64,000 bases of DNA from Thermodesulfobacteriota bacterium (GCA_030583865.1 CP129479.1:1760819-1824818), one strand, 5' to 3'. Shown: positions 15,905 to 24,920, counted from the stretch's first letter. The notes: generated from the letters alone by a model not told the origin. Translations and numbers: made by a program.

Positions 15905-17338
15905 TCATGTTACGGCATGCCGGCCAGCGGCCCCCGCAAGCGGGAGGCTCACGATGAAGGTGGAGCCCTTTCCGGGCTCGCTCTCAACGTCTATCGAGCC
16001 GCCGTGGGCAAGCGCTATCTCCTTGCAGATGCTCAGGCCCAGCCCCGCCCCGTGCACGTCCCTCGTCCGGACCTTGTCAACGCGGTAGAACCTGTCGAAT
16101 ATGTAAGGGAGGTCCTCCTTCGAGATGCCTACCCCGGTGTCCCTGACCCTGAAAAGGGCTTTCCCGCCATTCCCAGTCAAGGAGAGCTCGACCCTTCCGC
16201 CCCGGGGCGTGTACTTAATGGCGTTGTCGATGAGGTTGAAGACGAGCTGGCTTACCCTCACGAGGTCGCCCTTTATTACAAGCGGCTTATTCTCAATGAT
16301 ATCCAACTGTATTCCGCTGTCAAGGGCGCGCCTTTTGAGCTGGTCGTGCCTTTCGGCGACGACCCTGTCGAGGCCGACCTTCTCCTTCGCGGTCGCCCCC
16401 TTTTCGACGTCCATCTTCGCGAGGTCGAGGAGGTTCCTCACGATGTAGCTCATCCTGTCTATCTCCTCGAGGCTCGATTCCAGGACCTCCCTCATGTAGG
16501 CGGTATCGCCCCTGGAGCGGAGCGCTATCTCCATCTCGCCCTTCAAGATCGTAAGCGGTGTCTTGAGCTCGTGGGAAGCGTCCGCCGTGAACTGCTTTAT
16601 CTGCTTGAAGGAGTTCTCGAGCCTTTCTATCATCTCGTTCATGGTGGCCGTGAGCCTGCCTATCTCGTCCTGCGGCCCTGCAGCGGGTATGCGCTCGTTG
16701 AGGTTCTCGGCCTTTATCCTCCTTGCGGCCTCGGTTATGGTCGTAACCGGCTTCAAGGCCTTTTTCGCGAGGAACGAGCCCACTGCCGCCGCGACTATGA
16801 CCGACGCGAATATGGCGGAGATGAGGATGTACGCCATGGAATGGAATATCTCGTCCATTCCCTCGAGGGAGGACCCGACCTGCACTATCATCACGAGACG
16901 GTTGTCGCCGATTATCAAGGGTTTCGTCACCACCCGGACAGGGTACCTGCCGATGTTCCTTACGACCTCGTAGGTCGTGGCCCCGCCCAAGGCGGCGTGG
17001 TAGGTGCCCTTCGTAAGCGGGAGCCTGAAGTTGTCGAGGTTGGAGGACCTGGCGACCATCTCGCCGTGGGGGTCTAGGACCTGTATGAAGTTGCCGGCCG
17101 TCCTTACGCCGAAGAACCTGCCGAGGATTATGTCGAAGTCCCTCGGCAGGAATATCTCGCCGGACGGCCTTATGATGGCGTGGGTCATCATGTTGGCGAC
17201 CGAGCTTATCTGGTCGTCCATGCGGTAGATGAATATCTTGAGGAGCGAGTAAGAGAAGACCGCGCCGAAGGCTATGAGGCTCACGAAGAGGAGCGATGTG
17301 TACCAGAGCGTGAGTTTTGTGCGGATGGAAAGGTTCAT
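15905..17338 (-). CDS. Membrane-bound sensor histidine kinase (HAMP)
   Basis: Two-component sensor. TM1 at about 10-36, a periplasmic sensor of ~130 residues with a TTYEVVRNIGRYPVRVV segment, TM2 at about 168-190, HAMP at about 190-242, HisKA with FTADASHELKTPL (His near 257), and HATPase_c with NLIDNAIKY, DTGVGI and GAGLGLSICK. The layout resembles CusS/heavy-metal sensor kinases. No response regulator is adjacent, so it is an orphan here; the next gene upstream on the same strand encodes a Crp/Fnr regulator 45 bases away, which may be co-transcribed. The signal is unknown. Confidence 0.9.
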   Translation of the reverse strand: MNLSIRTKLTLWYTSLLFVSLIAFGAVFSYSLLKIFIYRMDDQISSVANMMTHAIIRPSGEIFLPRDFDIILGRFFGVRTAGNFIQVLDPHGEMVARSSNLDNFRLPLTKGTYHAALGGATTYEVVRNIGRYPVRVVTKPLIIGDNRLVMIVQVGSSLEGMDEIFHSMAYILISAIFASVIVAAAVGSFLAKKALKPVTTITEAARRIKAENLNERIPAAGPQDEIGRLTATMNEMIERLENSFKQIKQFTADASHELKTPLTILKGEMEIALRSRGDTAYMREVLESSLEEIDRMSYIVRNLLDLAKMDVEKGATAKEKVGLDRVVAERHDQLKRRALDSGIQLDIIENKPLVIKGDLVRVSQLVFNLIDNAIKYTPRGGRVELSLTGNGGKALFRVRDTGVGISKEDLPYIFDRFYRVDKVRTRDVHGAGLGLSICKEIALAHGGSIDVESEPGKGSTFIVSLPLAGAAGRHAVT

Positions 17339-17383
17339 CAGAATGCTTTCGCCGCCCTGCGGGGGCGGGACTTCCGCCCGCCC

Positions 17384-18097
17384 CTATTCACCGAGCTCCT
17401 TGAGCCTTGAGAGCGAGTTTATGACTATTTCCTTACGCCTTATGTCGATGATGCCCTCTTCCTTGAAGCTCTTCAGGAGCCTTATCGACGTCTCCTGCGT
17501 TATGCCGAGGAGCTCCGCTATCTCGAGCCTCGAAAGCGTAAGGTTGAGCTTTACGGCGCCGTCCTCCTTGACCCCGTAGTCGGTCGCGAGGGTGTAGAGG
17601 AGGTGCGCGAGCTTCTCCCTGGCATTAAGGAGCCCGAGGCGGCTTATCCTCTCGTACGCGCTATTGAGCTCCTTGCCCAGCGCGATTATAAGCTTACGGG
17701 CGATGGCCGGTTCGGTCTCCAGTATCTTGAAGAGCGCGTGCCGGTCGATGTAGCAGAGGTCGCAGTCATCCATCGAGACGGCGGTGTTCTTGTAGGTGCG
17801 CGCGTTGTAGAAGACCTCGAAGCCGAGGAGGTCTCCGGGATTGAGTATCTTTATTATATGTTCCTTCCCCGTTGAGGACGACCTTACGAGCTTGACCCTG
17901 CCGGCCCTCAGGATGTAGATGCCGGTGCAGTCGTCGCCTTCCATGAAGACTATGCCGCGCTTCTTGTAGTTGTTTACGACTACCGCTTCCTTGAAGGCCT
18001 CGAGCTGCCTTTCGTTCAAGCCGGTGAAAAGGGTGTTCTCCCTTATGTGGCACCTGCAGAGCGCGCAGACCGATTCCTTGTCCAGCATGGTTTTCAT
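17384..18097 (-). CDS. Crp/Fnr-family transcription regulator with N-terminal cysteines
   Basis: DNA-binding regulator: cyclic-nucleotide-type beta barrel at about 20-140 (GDLLGFEVFYNARTYKNTA), a long dimer helix, and a winged helix at about 170-235 (LSRLEIAELLGITQETSIRLLKSFKEEGII). The N-terminus has C11, C14 and C16 (CALCRCH), with further cysteines near 57, 112 and 115. FNR uses N-terminal cysteines plus one central cysteine to hold an oxygen-labile [4Fe-4S] cluster; the spacing differs here, so a redox or NO sensor is possible but unproven. Arg/Glu residues that bind cAMP in CRP are not obvious. Its start overlaps the stop of the upstream PgaB-C-like gene by four bases. Confidence 0.9.
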   Translation of the reverse strand: MKTMLDKESVCALCRCHIRENTLFTGLNERQLEAFKEAVVVNNYKKRGIVFMEGDDCTGIYILRAGRVKLVRSSSTGKEHIIKILNPGDLLGFEVFYNARTYKNTAVSMDDCDLCYIDRHALFKILETEPAIARKLIIALGKELNSAYERISRLGLLNAREKLAHLLYTLATDYGVKEDGAVKLNLTLSRLEIAELLGITQETSIRLLKSFKEEGIIDIRRKEIVINSLSRLKELGE

Positions 18098-19656
18098 TCA
18101 GCCGCCCCCGTCACGAAATGGCCGCCTTCCAGCGCCGCGAGCCTTCCGCCGGAGAGCTCGCTGAAGGGGAAATCACCCCTGTACGGCACGACCGCAAGGC
18201 TCACGTCCTTCCTCCTCATGTCCCTTATAAGCTCCACGACCTCGCTGTCCGATATCGGCCCCCCGGTCCTCCAGTCTATCGTCTGGAGCTTGATGAGGAC
18301 CCTGGCGGGCTCGCCCACCGTCCTGACAGCGTCCTCGGCCATCCTGGTTATCATCTCCCGTATCTCGCCCTCCGTCTTTTCCAGCTCCTCGCCCATCTGC
18401 CTGTGGTATGCCATTATCGAGAAATAATCGAAACCGGCCATGAGCGCGGCGCTCAGGTCCTGGGAAAGCCAGGCGAGCGCGTAAGGCGGGTTCGTGAGGC
18501 TCTCGTACATGAGGTTTATGGCGAACGCGGTCCCGGGCCTCTTTTCACTTACCGCCTCTTTCAAGCGACCAGCTACTTCCAGAAGACGCCTGTTCTTCCA
18601 CGTGGCCCACTTCCAGAAAAGAGGCGTGTAATGCACGGCGCCTGAATCCGGAATCCGCACATACAGCTCCTCCGGGGCCAGATCTTTCCCGAAGTCATCC
18701 CTGAAGAGCGCCGCGGCGTGAGGCCCGAGCCCCTCGTTGTGCCTGAGGACCATGTCGTCCTGGAAGAGGACCCCGTCTATGTCGTTAAGCGCGAGGTCCG
18801 AATATATCCTTTCGAGCCGCTCGACTGCCGCCTCGTTAAAGAGGTCCAGCCCCTTGCACCTGGAATACGCCCTTGCCGAAAGGTCGTACGATACGCACGC
18901 GAGCCCCTCGTCGTCCTCGATACCGTAGTCCGCGTACCGGGTGGTCATCCACGCGAAGACCTTTAGCCCGTTGGCGCGCGCAAGCTCGATAAGCTTCGGG
19001 AGCATGTCGTCCACCACCGGCGCGTGCTCGGTTGCGAAGTACACTCCACGCCTGGCAGCCGGGGAGGCTGCGGGATAGAACCTGTCGCCGCTATTGTGGA
19101 AGACGCGGAGTATGACAGTGTCGATGCCCGAGGCCTTGAGGGCCGCCATCTCGGTGCCGACCTCGTCGAAGGTCATGCCCTCGAAGCGCATGACCTGGAC
19201 CGCCCTCAAACCCGGCCTTTTCTCCCTGAGGACAGGCCCAGGCCGGGCCGCAGGAGACGGGCGCTTGCGCTTCTCCAGGGCTTCCAGCATCCTTATTTCA
19301 GCTACTATCGAGAACGGGCTTTCAGGGAAGTTCGAGATATAGAGCTTCCACTGGGATTCGGCCTCATTGAACCTGCCGGCGAGCATGTAGGCCTCGGCCA
19401 TGCTGAACTGGGCCTCTGGCATGAGCGGGCTTCCCGGGAAGTTCTCTATGAACCTCCCGAATTCCCTCAGGGCGCCGTCGTAATCGCCCTCGTCCATCAG
19501 GAACTTGGCATAGTTGAACTGCCCGATGTCCGTGAAGTATTTATTCGACCCCGCGCCGGCGTCCCCCGGCAGGCCGGGGAACAGGGAGGCCAGGCAGAAT
19601 ATCAAAGCCGCAATGACGGCGGAGGCCTTAGCTGCCGCGCTTGAACCCGTTTTCAA
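18094..19656 (-). CDS. Exported TPR protein with PgaB-C-like glycoside hydrolase domain
   Basis: Residues 1-36 are a signal peptide. Residues ~45-115 contain two or three TPR-like repeats (YDGALREFGRFIENFPGSPL, FNEAESQWKLYISNFPESPF), as in YbgF-type proteins. From ~150 to 510 a TIM-barrel-like region contains VMRFEGMTFDEVGTEM, VFAWMTTRYADYG, DIDGVLFQDD and YFSIMAYH, which resembles the C-terminal hydrolase domain of PgaB (GHL13/GH153) that cuts partly deacetylated poly-N-acetylglucosamine. The N-terminal deacetylase domain of PgaB is absent and replaced by TPRs. The acidic pair in FQDD is a candidate catalytic site. No other pga genes are nearby. A role in exopolysaccharide processing is inferred. 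It is translationally coupled to the Crp/Fnr gene. Confidence 0.72.
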   Translation of the reverse strand: MKTGSSAAAKASAVIAALIFCLASLFPGLPGDAGAGSNKYFTDIGQFNYAKFLMDEGDYDGALREFGRFIENFPGSPLMPEAQFSMAEAYMLAGRFNEAESQWKLYISNFPESPFSIVAEIRMLEALEKRKRPSPAARPGPVLREKRPGLRAVQVMRFEGMTFDEVGTEMAALKASGIDTVILRVFHNSGDRFYPAASPAARRGVYFATEHAPVVDDMLPKLIELARANGLKVFAWMTTRYADYGIEDDEGLACVSYDLSARAYSRCKGLDLFNEAAVERLERIYSDLALNDIDGVLFQDDMVLRHNEGLGPHAAALFRDDFGKDLAPEELYVRIPDSGAVHYTPLFWKWATWKNRRLLEVAGRLKEAVSEKRPGTAFAINLMYESLTNPPYALAWLSQDLSAALMAGFDYFSIMAYHRQMGEELEKTEGEIREMITRMAEDAVRTVGEPARVLIKLQTIDWRTGGPISDSEVVELIRDMRRKDVSLAVVPYRGDFPFSELSGGRLAALEGGHFVTGAAE

Positions 19657-19693
19657 TAGCCCGCTCCAGCTGGTAAATTCAGGTTTTATTATA

Positions 19694-21082
19694 TCAAAAT
19701 GGGCCCTTCCGGGCCACAGTTAAAGAAAAGAGCCCCTCCAGGGCCTCCTTGACCGTAGAAACGCCGTCGAGGGCTATGTCCCGGTGCCCCTTCATGCCCT
19801 TCAAGCTGTCCCTGGGCATTACGCACCTCTTGAACCCGAGCTTGGCGGCCTCCCGTATCCTCGGCTCGACCTGGCTTATGGCCCTCACCTCCCCGGCAAG
19901 GCCGACCTCCCCGAATATGACCGTGCTCGGCTCGATGGGCTTGTCCAAGTAGTTGGAGGCTATGGCGGCCAGGACGCCCAAATCGACCGCAGGCTCCTCA
20001 AGCTTAAGCCCGCCCGCCACCTTTATGAATATGTCGTGGTTCGCGAGCTGCACCCCGGCCTTTTTCTCGAGGACCGCGGCCAGGAGCATGACCTTGTTGT
20101 AGTCCACACCCACGACCGTCCGCCTCGGCATGCCGAAAAGCGTCGGGCAGACGAGCGACTGGACCTCAACGAGTATGGTCCGCGTGCCTTCGAGACTTGA
20201 GACCACGGCCGAGCCCGAGGCGCCCTCTGGCCTTTCGGCCAGGAATACCTCCGACGGGTTCGAAACCTCCCGGAGCCCCTCCTCCTTCATCTCGAAGACG
20301 CCTATCTCCATGACCGAGCCGAACCTGTTCTTTACGGCCCTCAATATCCTGAATGCGTGCCCCCGCTCGCCCTCGAAATAAAGTACGGTATCGACCATGT
20401 GCTCGAGGACCTTTGGTCCCGCTATGGCCCCCTCCTTGGTGACGTGCCCGACAAGGAAGACCGGGACCTCCATCGACTTGGCGAGGGCGGTCAGCCTGGC
20501 CGATATCTCCCGCACCTGGCTCACGCTGCCAGGAGAAGATTCGAGCGCCTCGGAGTAGATGGTCTGCACGGAGTCCACCACGACGGCCGCCGGCCGTATC
20601 TCCTTGAAGGCCTCGATGATCCTTTCAAGGGAGGTCTCGGGATAGACCAGGAGGTCGCCGCTTACGGCCCCGAGGCGCTCGCCCCTGAGCCGTATCTGCC
20701 TCGATGATTCCTCGCCGGTCACATAGAGCACCTTGAGCCCCTTCCCGGCAAGCGCGCTCATGGCCTGAAGGAGTATTGTCGATTTGCCTATGCCCGGGTC
20801 GCCGCCTATGAGTATCGCGGAGCCCGGCACGATGCCGCCCCCGAGCACCCTGTCGAATTCGGCTATGCCGGTCTGGATCCTGTCCTCTTCGGTTATGCTG
20901 AGCGCGTCGATCGGCTCCGGGCGGGCGGACGACTCGGGGCGCCTGGGGTCGGACTTCCTTCGGGGCGCGGCCTTCTCCTCCAGGAACGTGTTCCAGCCCC
21001 CGCAGTCAGGGCACTTGCCGAGCCATTTGTATGAGGTGTTCCCGCATCCCTGGCAGGAGTATGTCGTCTTTTCCCTGGCCAT
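19694..21082 (-). CDS. radA: DNA repair protein RadA/Sms
   Basis: RecA-like ATPase that helps process recombination intermediates. N-terminal zinc finger CxxC...CxxC (CQGCGNTSYKWLGKCPDCGGWN), Walker A GDPGIGKST, the RadA-specific KNRFGSVMEIGVFEM loop (KNRFG motif), and a C-terminal Lon-like domain (GVDYNKVMLLAAVLEKKAGV...VAGGLKLEEPAVDLG). The ATG at 21082 follows GGAAGGAAGAG and gives 462 aa, typical for RadA; the frame extends 13 codons further without support. It is divergent from the HEAT/HD-GYP pair. Confidence 0.96.
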   Translation of the reverse strand: MAREKTTYSCQGCGNTSYKWLGKCPDCGGWNTFLEEKAAPRRKSDPRRPESSARPEPIDALSITEEDRIQTGIAEFDRVLGGGIVPGSAILIGGDPGIGKSTILLQAMSALAGKGLKVLYVTGEESSRQIRLRGERLGAVSGDLLVYPETSLERIIEAFKEIRPAAVVVDSVQTIYSEALESSPGSVSQVREISARLTALAKSMEVPVFLVGHVTKEGAIAGPKVLEHMVDTVLYFEGERGHAFRILRAVKNRFGSVMEIGVFEMKEEGLREVSNPSEVFLAERPEGASGSAVVSSLEGTRTILVEVQSLVCPTLFGMPRRTVVGVDYNKVMLLAAVLEKKAGVQLANHDIFIKVAGGLKLEEPAVDLGVLAAIASNYLDKPIEPSTVIFGEVGLAGEVRAISQVEPRIREAAKLGFKRCVMPRDSLKGMKGHRDIALDGVSTVKEALEGLFSLTVARKGPF

Positions 21083-21178
21083 CTCTTCCTTCCAAAAACC
21101 GGCTTGCGGCAAATTATTCAAGGGCGGGCTTACAGATTGACAAAGACGGCAGTTTTGCTATGATAACCGGGTCAAAAT

Positions 21179-22771
21179 ATGGAAGCCCGGGAAATGCCTG
21201 CAGAAACCGACAACTACGCCACCATACTAATGGAACTCATAAAGGCTGTCAAGATGCACAATTTCTATCCGCAGGGGCATCCGCAGCTCGAGTCCGTAAT
21301 CGATAAGTCCTTCCTGCACCTCAAAAAAAGCATAGAGAAGACCGGTGAGCTCAAGTGGCGCGTGGACCAGCGCGGCTTCTATTTCGGCAAGGTCCCCTTC
21401 GGCGCCGGGAACCCCGAGATAGCCGGCATGGCCAAGAAGCTCTTTTTCAGGAAGGTGAAGGAGATAGCCTTCACCCCGGAGCTAAGGCCTCCGGACCTGA
21501 AGGTGTTCATCTCAGCGGTGAACACCGAGCCCGAGGATATACAGGCCGGGGGGGGCATAGAGGCCTTTTTCGCGAGCCGCGGCATAGAAGGCATCCTGCT
21601 TAACGAGCAGCGCTATGAAGACATAAAAAAGCTCAAGGCCGAGCTAAAGGACAAGGAAGAGGAAAAGGCCGTCACCGACGACCATGCGAAAAAGGCCGGG
21701 GACTCCGAGCAGAGCAAGAAGGAAGAGGAGGAAAAGCCCAAAGAAGAGGTCCGGGACGAGCCGCTCCATGAGCTCGTCGAGCGGCTTAAGGCCGAGGATG
21801 ACTCCATAAAATATAACGACCTCGCCGTGAGGGTAAAGGAGAAGATCGAACTCCTCCTGATCGAAGGGAAGACGGACGAGGCTTTTCCCGTCCTCATCGT
21901 ACTCCATGAGCATTCGGACAAGTATTCCGGGAAAAGCGCCGCGATAACGGAAGCGGCGCTTGTGGTTCTCAAGGGCCTCTTGACACCTGAGACCCTCAAG
22001 TACCTCGCAGGCAAAGCCGGCTCTAATGACGAGGCTAACCGGTGGGCGGTGCAGGGGATGCTCATCGCGGCAGGCCCGGCCGGCGCCGATGCGCTCCTGG
22101 ACGAAATAATAACCGCCCCGGAGGCTGCGGCAAGGCGGAACCTCTTTAACGCCCTCGTGCTCTTCGGGCCGGGGCTCCGCCCGCTTGCCGAGGCCAGGCT
22201 CGAGCACCAGGAATGGTACGTAACGAGGCAGATGGCCGCGCTCCTTGGCGAGATAGGCGGCGAGGAGGCCCTGCCCGCGCTTGAGGCCGCGTACGACAAC
22301 CCCGAGCCACGCGTGAAAAAAGAGGTCCTCAAGAGCATGGTCAAGATAGGCGGCGGCCGCGTGACCAATTTCATGGTCAAGGTGCTTGATGAGGACGACC
22401 AGTCCATAGTCGCTCAGGCCATAATCTCGCTCGGGGCGTTGAAAGACGCAGCAGCCGTTGACGCTCTCAAGGACATAGCATTCCAGCGGGAGGGTTTTGC
22501 CGAGCCCTCCGACGCCGCGAAGGAAGCGGTCAAGGCACTCGGCATGATTGGCGACCCGAAGGCGGTGCCGCACCTTAAAAGGATACTCTCAAGGAAGGTC
22601 TGGTTCGGAAGGAAAGCCAACGAGGAGATGCGCTCGATGGCCGCCATGTCCCTCGGCATGATAGGCACCCCGGAGGCGATACAGGCCGTTGAAGACGTTT
22701 TCGCCCACTCGGCAGGCGAGCTCTTCATGGCCTGCAAGAGGGTACTCGACGGAAGAGGGAAAGATAGATGA
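21179..22771 (+). CDS. HEAT-repeat protein with N-terminal YPxGHP domain
   Basis: Probable scaffold protein, cytosolic. Residues 10-150 form a domain opening LMELIKAVKMHNFYPQGHPQLE; the same YPxGHP pattern and layout occur at the N-terminus of the HD-GYP protein encoded by the next gene. Residues 155-205 are a Lys/Glu-rich charged linker. Residues ~280-525 are HEAT-type helical repeats (VTRQMAALLGEIGGEEALPALEAA; AIISLGALKDAAAVDALKDIA; MAAMSLGMIGTPEAIQAVEDV). The HEAT surface probably binds a partner protein. Its stop overlaps the start of the HD-GYP gene (ATGA), so the two products are probably made together. No catalytic motif is present. Confidence 0.85.
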   Translation: MEAREMPAETDNYATILMELIKAVKMHNFYPQGHPQLESVIDKSFLHLKKSIEKTGELKWRVDQRGFYFGKVPFGAGNPEIAGMAKKLFFRKVKEIAFTPELRPPDLKVFISAVNTEPEDIQAGGGIEAFFASRGIEGILLNEQRYEDIKKLKAELKDKEEEKAVTDDHAKKAGDSEQSKKEEEEKPKEEVRDEPLHELVERLKAEDDSIKYNDLAVRVKEKIELLLIEGKTDEAFPVLIVLHEHSDKYSGKSAAITEAALVVLKGLLTPETLKYLAGKAGSNDEANRWAVQGMLIAAGPAGADALLDEIITAPEAAARRNLFNALVLFGPGLRPLAEARLEHQEWYVTRQMAALLGEIGGEEALPALEAAYDNPEPRVKKEVLKSMVKIGGGRVTNFMVKVLDEDDQSIVAQAIISLGALKDAAAVDALKDIAFQREGFAEPSDAAKEAVKALGMIGDPKAVPHLKRILSRKVWFGRKANEEMRSMAAMSLGMIGTPEAIQAVEDVFAHSAGELFMACKRVLDGRGKDR

Positions 22772-24105
22772 ACGCAGACAGGGAAAACATCCTTAAAAAC
22801 ATCAACGCCGCGCTAAAGAGCAGAAAACTCTACCCGGCAGGCCACCCGGCGACCACCGCTCCGGTAGCGAAGACCTACGCCCTGCTCGTGGACGAGCTGA
22901 AATCCAGGAACAATCTTGTCATCGCCCTGACAGGCGAGGCGCTCCTCTACGAGGAGGACTTCATCCAGGACGCCGAGAAGCTCTACGCCGACCTCATACA
23001 GCACATGGGCGCGAAGAACATCGACGCCATCATCTTCGAGAAAGGCCTTTCGGAGAAGGAGATGGGCTCGCTTTTCGAGATAATGGCCGGGGCCGACATA
23101 AAAGGCGCGGAGCTCCAGAGGGAGATGTACAACAAGGGCGTGACCCACATAACGCTGAAATCCATGCCCATCGGCAAGAGGAACATCCTCGAGATATACA
23201 ACGGGGCGGTCGAGGTCGTAAAGAACGTCATGGGCGAGGTCCGGATGGGGAAGATCCCCAAATCCGAGCCGGTCGAGAGCATTATCGGCGAGATGACGGA
23301 TTCGGTCCTCTCGGACCCGAACGCCATGATCGGGCTTACGATGATAAAGAACTACGACAACTACCTTTACAACCATTCGGTGAACGTCTCCATACTGTCG
23401 CTGTCGCTCGCGAAGTTCATGGGCCTTTCGGACCAGGAAGTCCACGACGCTGGCGTCGGCGCGCTCCTCCACGACATCGGGAAGACGGGCGTATCAGAGC
23501 AGATAATAAGGAAGCCCGGGGGGCTCAGTTCCGAGGAATGGGAGAAGATAAAGGAGCACCCCCTGCTCGGCTCGAACATCATAAAGAGGATGGAGGGGAT
23601 GAACGAGGCGGTCGGCAGGATCATATACGAGCACCATATAAAGTACGACCACTCGGGCTACCCGCAGACCACTTCGAGCCTCCATCCCCTGAGCCAGATA
23701 ATCTGCATCTGCGACGCGTACGACGCGCTCACGACCTTAAGGGTCTACCAGAAGCCTCACGACCCGTCCGAGGCCATAAGGATACTCACGAACTTCTCGG
23801 GCAAGCACTTCAACCCCGAGACTTTGAGCGCGTTCGTCCGCATGATGGGCGTCTACCCCGTCGGCACGATGGTAAGGCTTTCGACGAACGAATTGGGCGT
23901 GGTCACGAGGCTCAACCAGGAGTCGCCGGAAAGGCCCGTGGTCAAGGTGCTCTACGGGAGCGACGGCGTCGAAGTGGCCTCCCCTTACGAGCTCGACCTC
24001 ATCTCGGACGGCTCCCTGGACATCGTGACCAACGTAAACCCCTCTTTTACCGTAACGGACCTCGAAGCCTTTTTCGAGAGGGAGGCGGCTGAAGGCCAGG
24101 GTTGA
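22768..24105 (+). CDS. HD-GYP phosphodiesterase, probable cyclic-di-GMP hydrolase
   Basis: Residues ~190-360 form an HD-GYP domain: NHSVNVSILSLSLA, HDIGKTGV (HD pair), HPLLGS, the diagnostic HHIKYDHSGYP, and DAYDALTT. Such enzymes hydrolyse cyclic di-GMP, or sometimes other cyclic dinucleotides, at a two- or three-iron site. The N-terminal ~140 residues (LKNINAALKSRKLYPAGHPATTAP...ITLKSMPIG) match in layout the N-terminus of the preceding HEAT protein. The C-terminal ~80 residues (MVRLSTNELGVVTRLN...VKVLYGSDGVEV) look like a small beta domain. There is no membrane segment and no receiver. Translationally coupled to the HEAT gene and followed by a strong terminator. Confidence 0.93.
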   Translation: MNADRENILKNINAALKSRKLYPAGHPATTAPVAKTYALLVDELKSRNNLVIALTGEALLYEEDFIQDAEKLYADLIQHMGAKNIDAIIFEKGLSEKEMGSLFEIMAGADIKGAELQREMYNKGVTHITLKSMPIGKRNILEIYNGAVEVVKNVMGEVRMGKIPKSEPVESIIGEMTDSVLSDPNAMIGLTMIKNYDNYLYNHSVNVSILSLSLAKFMGLSDQEVHDAGVGALLHDIGKTGVSEQIIRKPGGLSSEEWEKIKEHPLLGSNIIKRMEGMNEAVGRIIYEHHIKYDHSGYPQTTSSLHPLSQIICICDAYDALTTLRVYQKPHDPSEAIRILTNFSGKHFNPETLSAFVRMMGVYPVGTMVRLSTNELGVVTRLNQESPERPVVKVLYGSDGVEVASPYELDLISDGSLDIVTNVNPSFTVTDLEAFFEREAAEGQG

Positions 24106-24128
24106 TGCTGTCCGTTCCAGTCTGAAAA

Positions 24129-24163
24129 ACTAAAAGGCAAGCCGGATGGCTTGCCTTTTTAAT
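24129..24163 (+). terminator. Terminator of the HEAT/HD-GYP operon
   Basis: AAAAGGCAAGCC, loop GGAT, GGCTTGCCTTTTT then AATTTT. A clear intrinsic terminator about 25 bases after the stop codon, usable in both directions. Confidence 0.93.
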
Positions 24164-24201
24164 TTTAATTAACAGTTTGCCGGATAACTCAAAACCATGT
24201 A

Positions 24202-24325
24202 CAGGCTGCTCAAAAAGTCCAAGATGCGAGGAGTCGAAAAATGAGGAATGAGGCGTACTTTTTTTGTACGCCGCAATGACGAATTTTGAAGACGACAAAG
24301 CAGATTGGTCTTTTTCAGCAGCCTG
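24202..24325 (+). repeat. Dispersed palindromic repeat, family A copy 2
   Basis: A 124-bp copy: CAGGCTGCTCAAAAAG at the left, CTTTTTCAGCAGCCTG at the right, and a central hairpin GGCGTAC, seven T, GTACGCC. It ends six bases before the stop codon of the convergent HEAT gene at 24332. The central stem differs from copy 1 (GGCGTA...TACGCC) but pairs equally well. Confidence 0.88.
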
Positions 24326-24331
24326 TTAGAT

Positions 24332-24895
24332 TTACCTGTCCATAACCCCGAGGCCTCTGAGCGCTATAGACCTCATCCTCTGGTTGCCGTTCTTAGCGAA
24401 GTGCACGAGCGCGTCCTCGGCCCTCTTATCCCCTATCATTGAAACCGCCTCGAGCGCGCGCTCCACGACACCCGGGTCCTTGTGCTTGAGGGCGTGCACC
24501 AACGGGCCGAGAAGCCTCTGGTCCCTGAACCCGGAGAGCGATTCTACGGCTGCCCTGACCACTATTTCGTTTTCGTCCTTGAGGGCCTCGACAAGGGCCT
24601 GAAGGGTCGAGTGGTCGCCGAGAGAGCCCAGCGCCCTCGCCGCAGCGGCCCTGACGTCGTCTGAATCGTCCTTCAGGGCCCCCGTAAGCGCCCCTGCTAT
24701 CTGCGGGCCCCTCAAGTCGGAAAGAGCGTAGATGACGCGTATCTTCTCGAGCATCGCGCCCGCAGAGAGCTTTTTAAGGAGCTCTTCGAGCCTGTCCCTC
24801 GCCTGGAGCTTCTCAAGCGCCCATGCGGCTGATTTCCTTACCTCCTCGTCGGTCTCCTTGAGCGCGCCGATGAGGACCTCTTTACGCCTGTCCAT
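24332..24895 (-). CDS. HEAT-repeat protein, 187 aa
   Basis: Soluble all-helical protein made of about six ~31-residue HEAT/PBS-lyase-type repeats (VRKSAAWALEKL; KIRVIYALSDLRGPQIAGALTGAL; VRAAAARALGSLGDHSTLQALVEAL; VVRAAVESLSGFRDQRLLGPLVHAL; VVERALEAVSMIGDKRAEDALVHF; MRSIALRGLGVMD). No catalytic residues. Such modules mediate protein contacts and some members act in chromophore or cofactor handling. It follows trmFO by 25 bases on the same strand, so it is probably co-transcribed. Its role is unknown. Confidence 0.85.
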   Translation of the reverse strand: MDRRKEVLIGALKETDEEVRKSAAWALEKLQARDRLEELLKKLSAGAMLEKIRVIYALSDLRGPQIAGALTGALKDDSDDVRAAAARALGSLGDHSTLQALVEALKDENEIVVRAAVESLSGFRDQRLLGPLVHALKHKDPGVVERALEAVSMIGDKRAEDALVHFAKNGNQRMRSIALRGLGVMDR

Positions 24896-24920
24896 GCGCT
24901 AATCTATATCAGAACGGAAA

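Noticed and set aside
14978-17077. 699-aa plus-strand ORF
   Set aside because: Antisense to phosphofructokinase and the histidine kinase, both clear genes; composition matches an antisense frame in GC-rich DNA.
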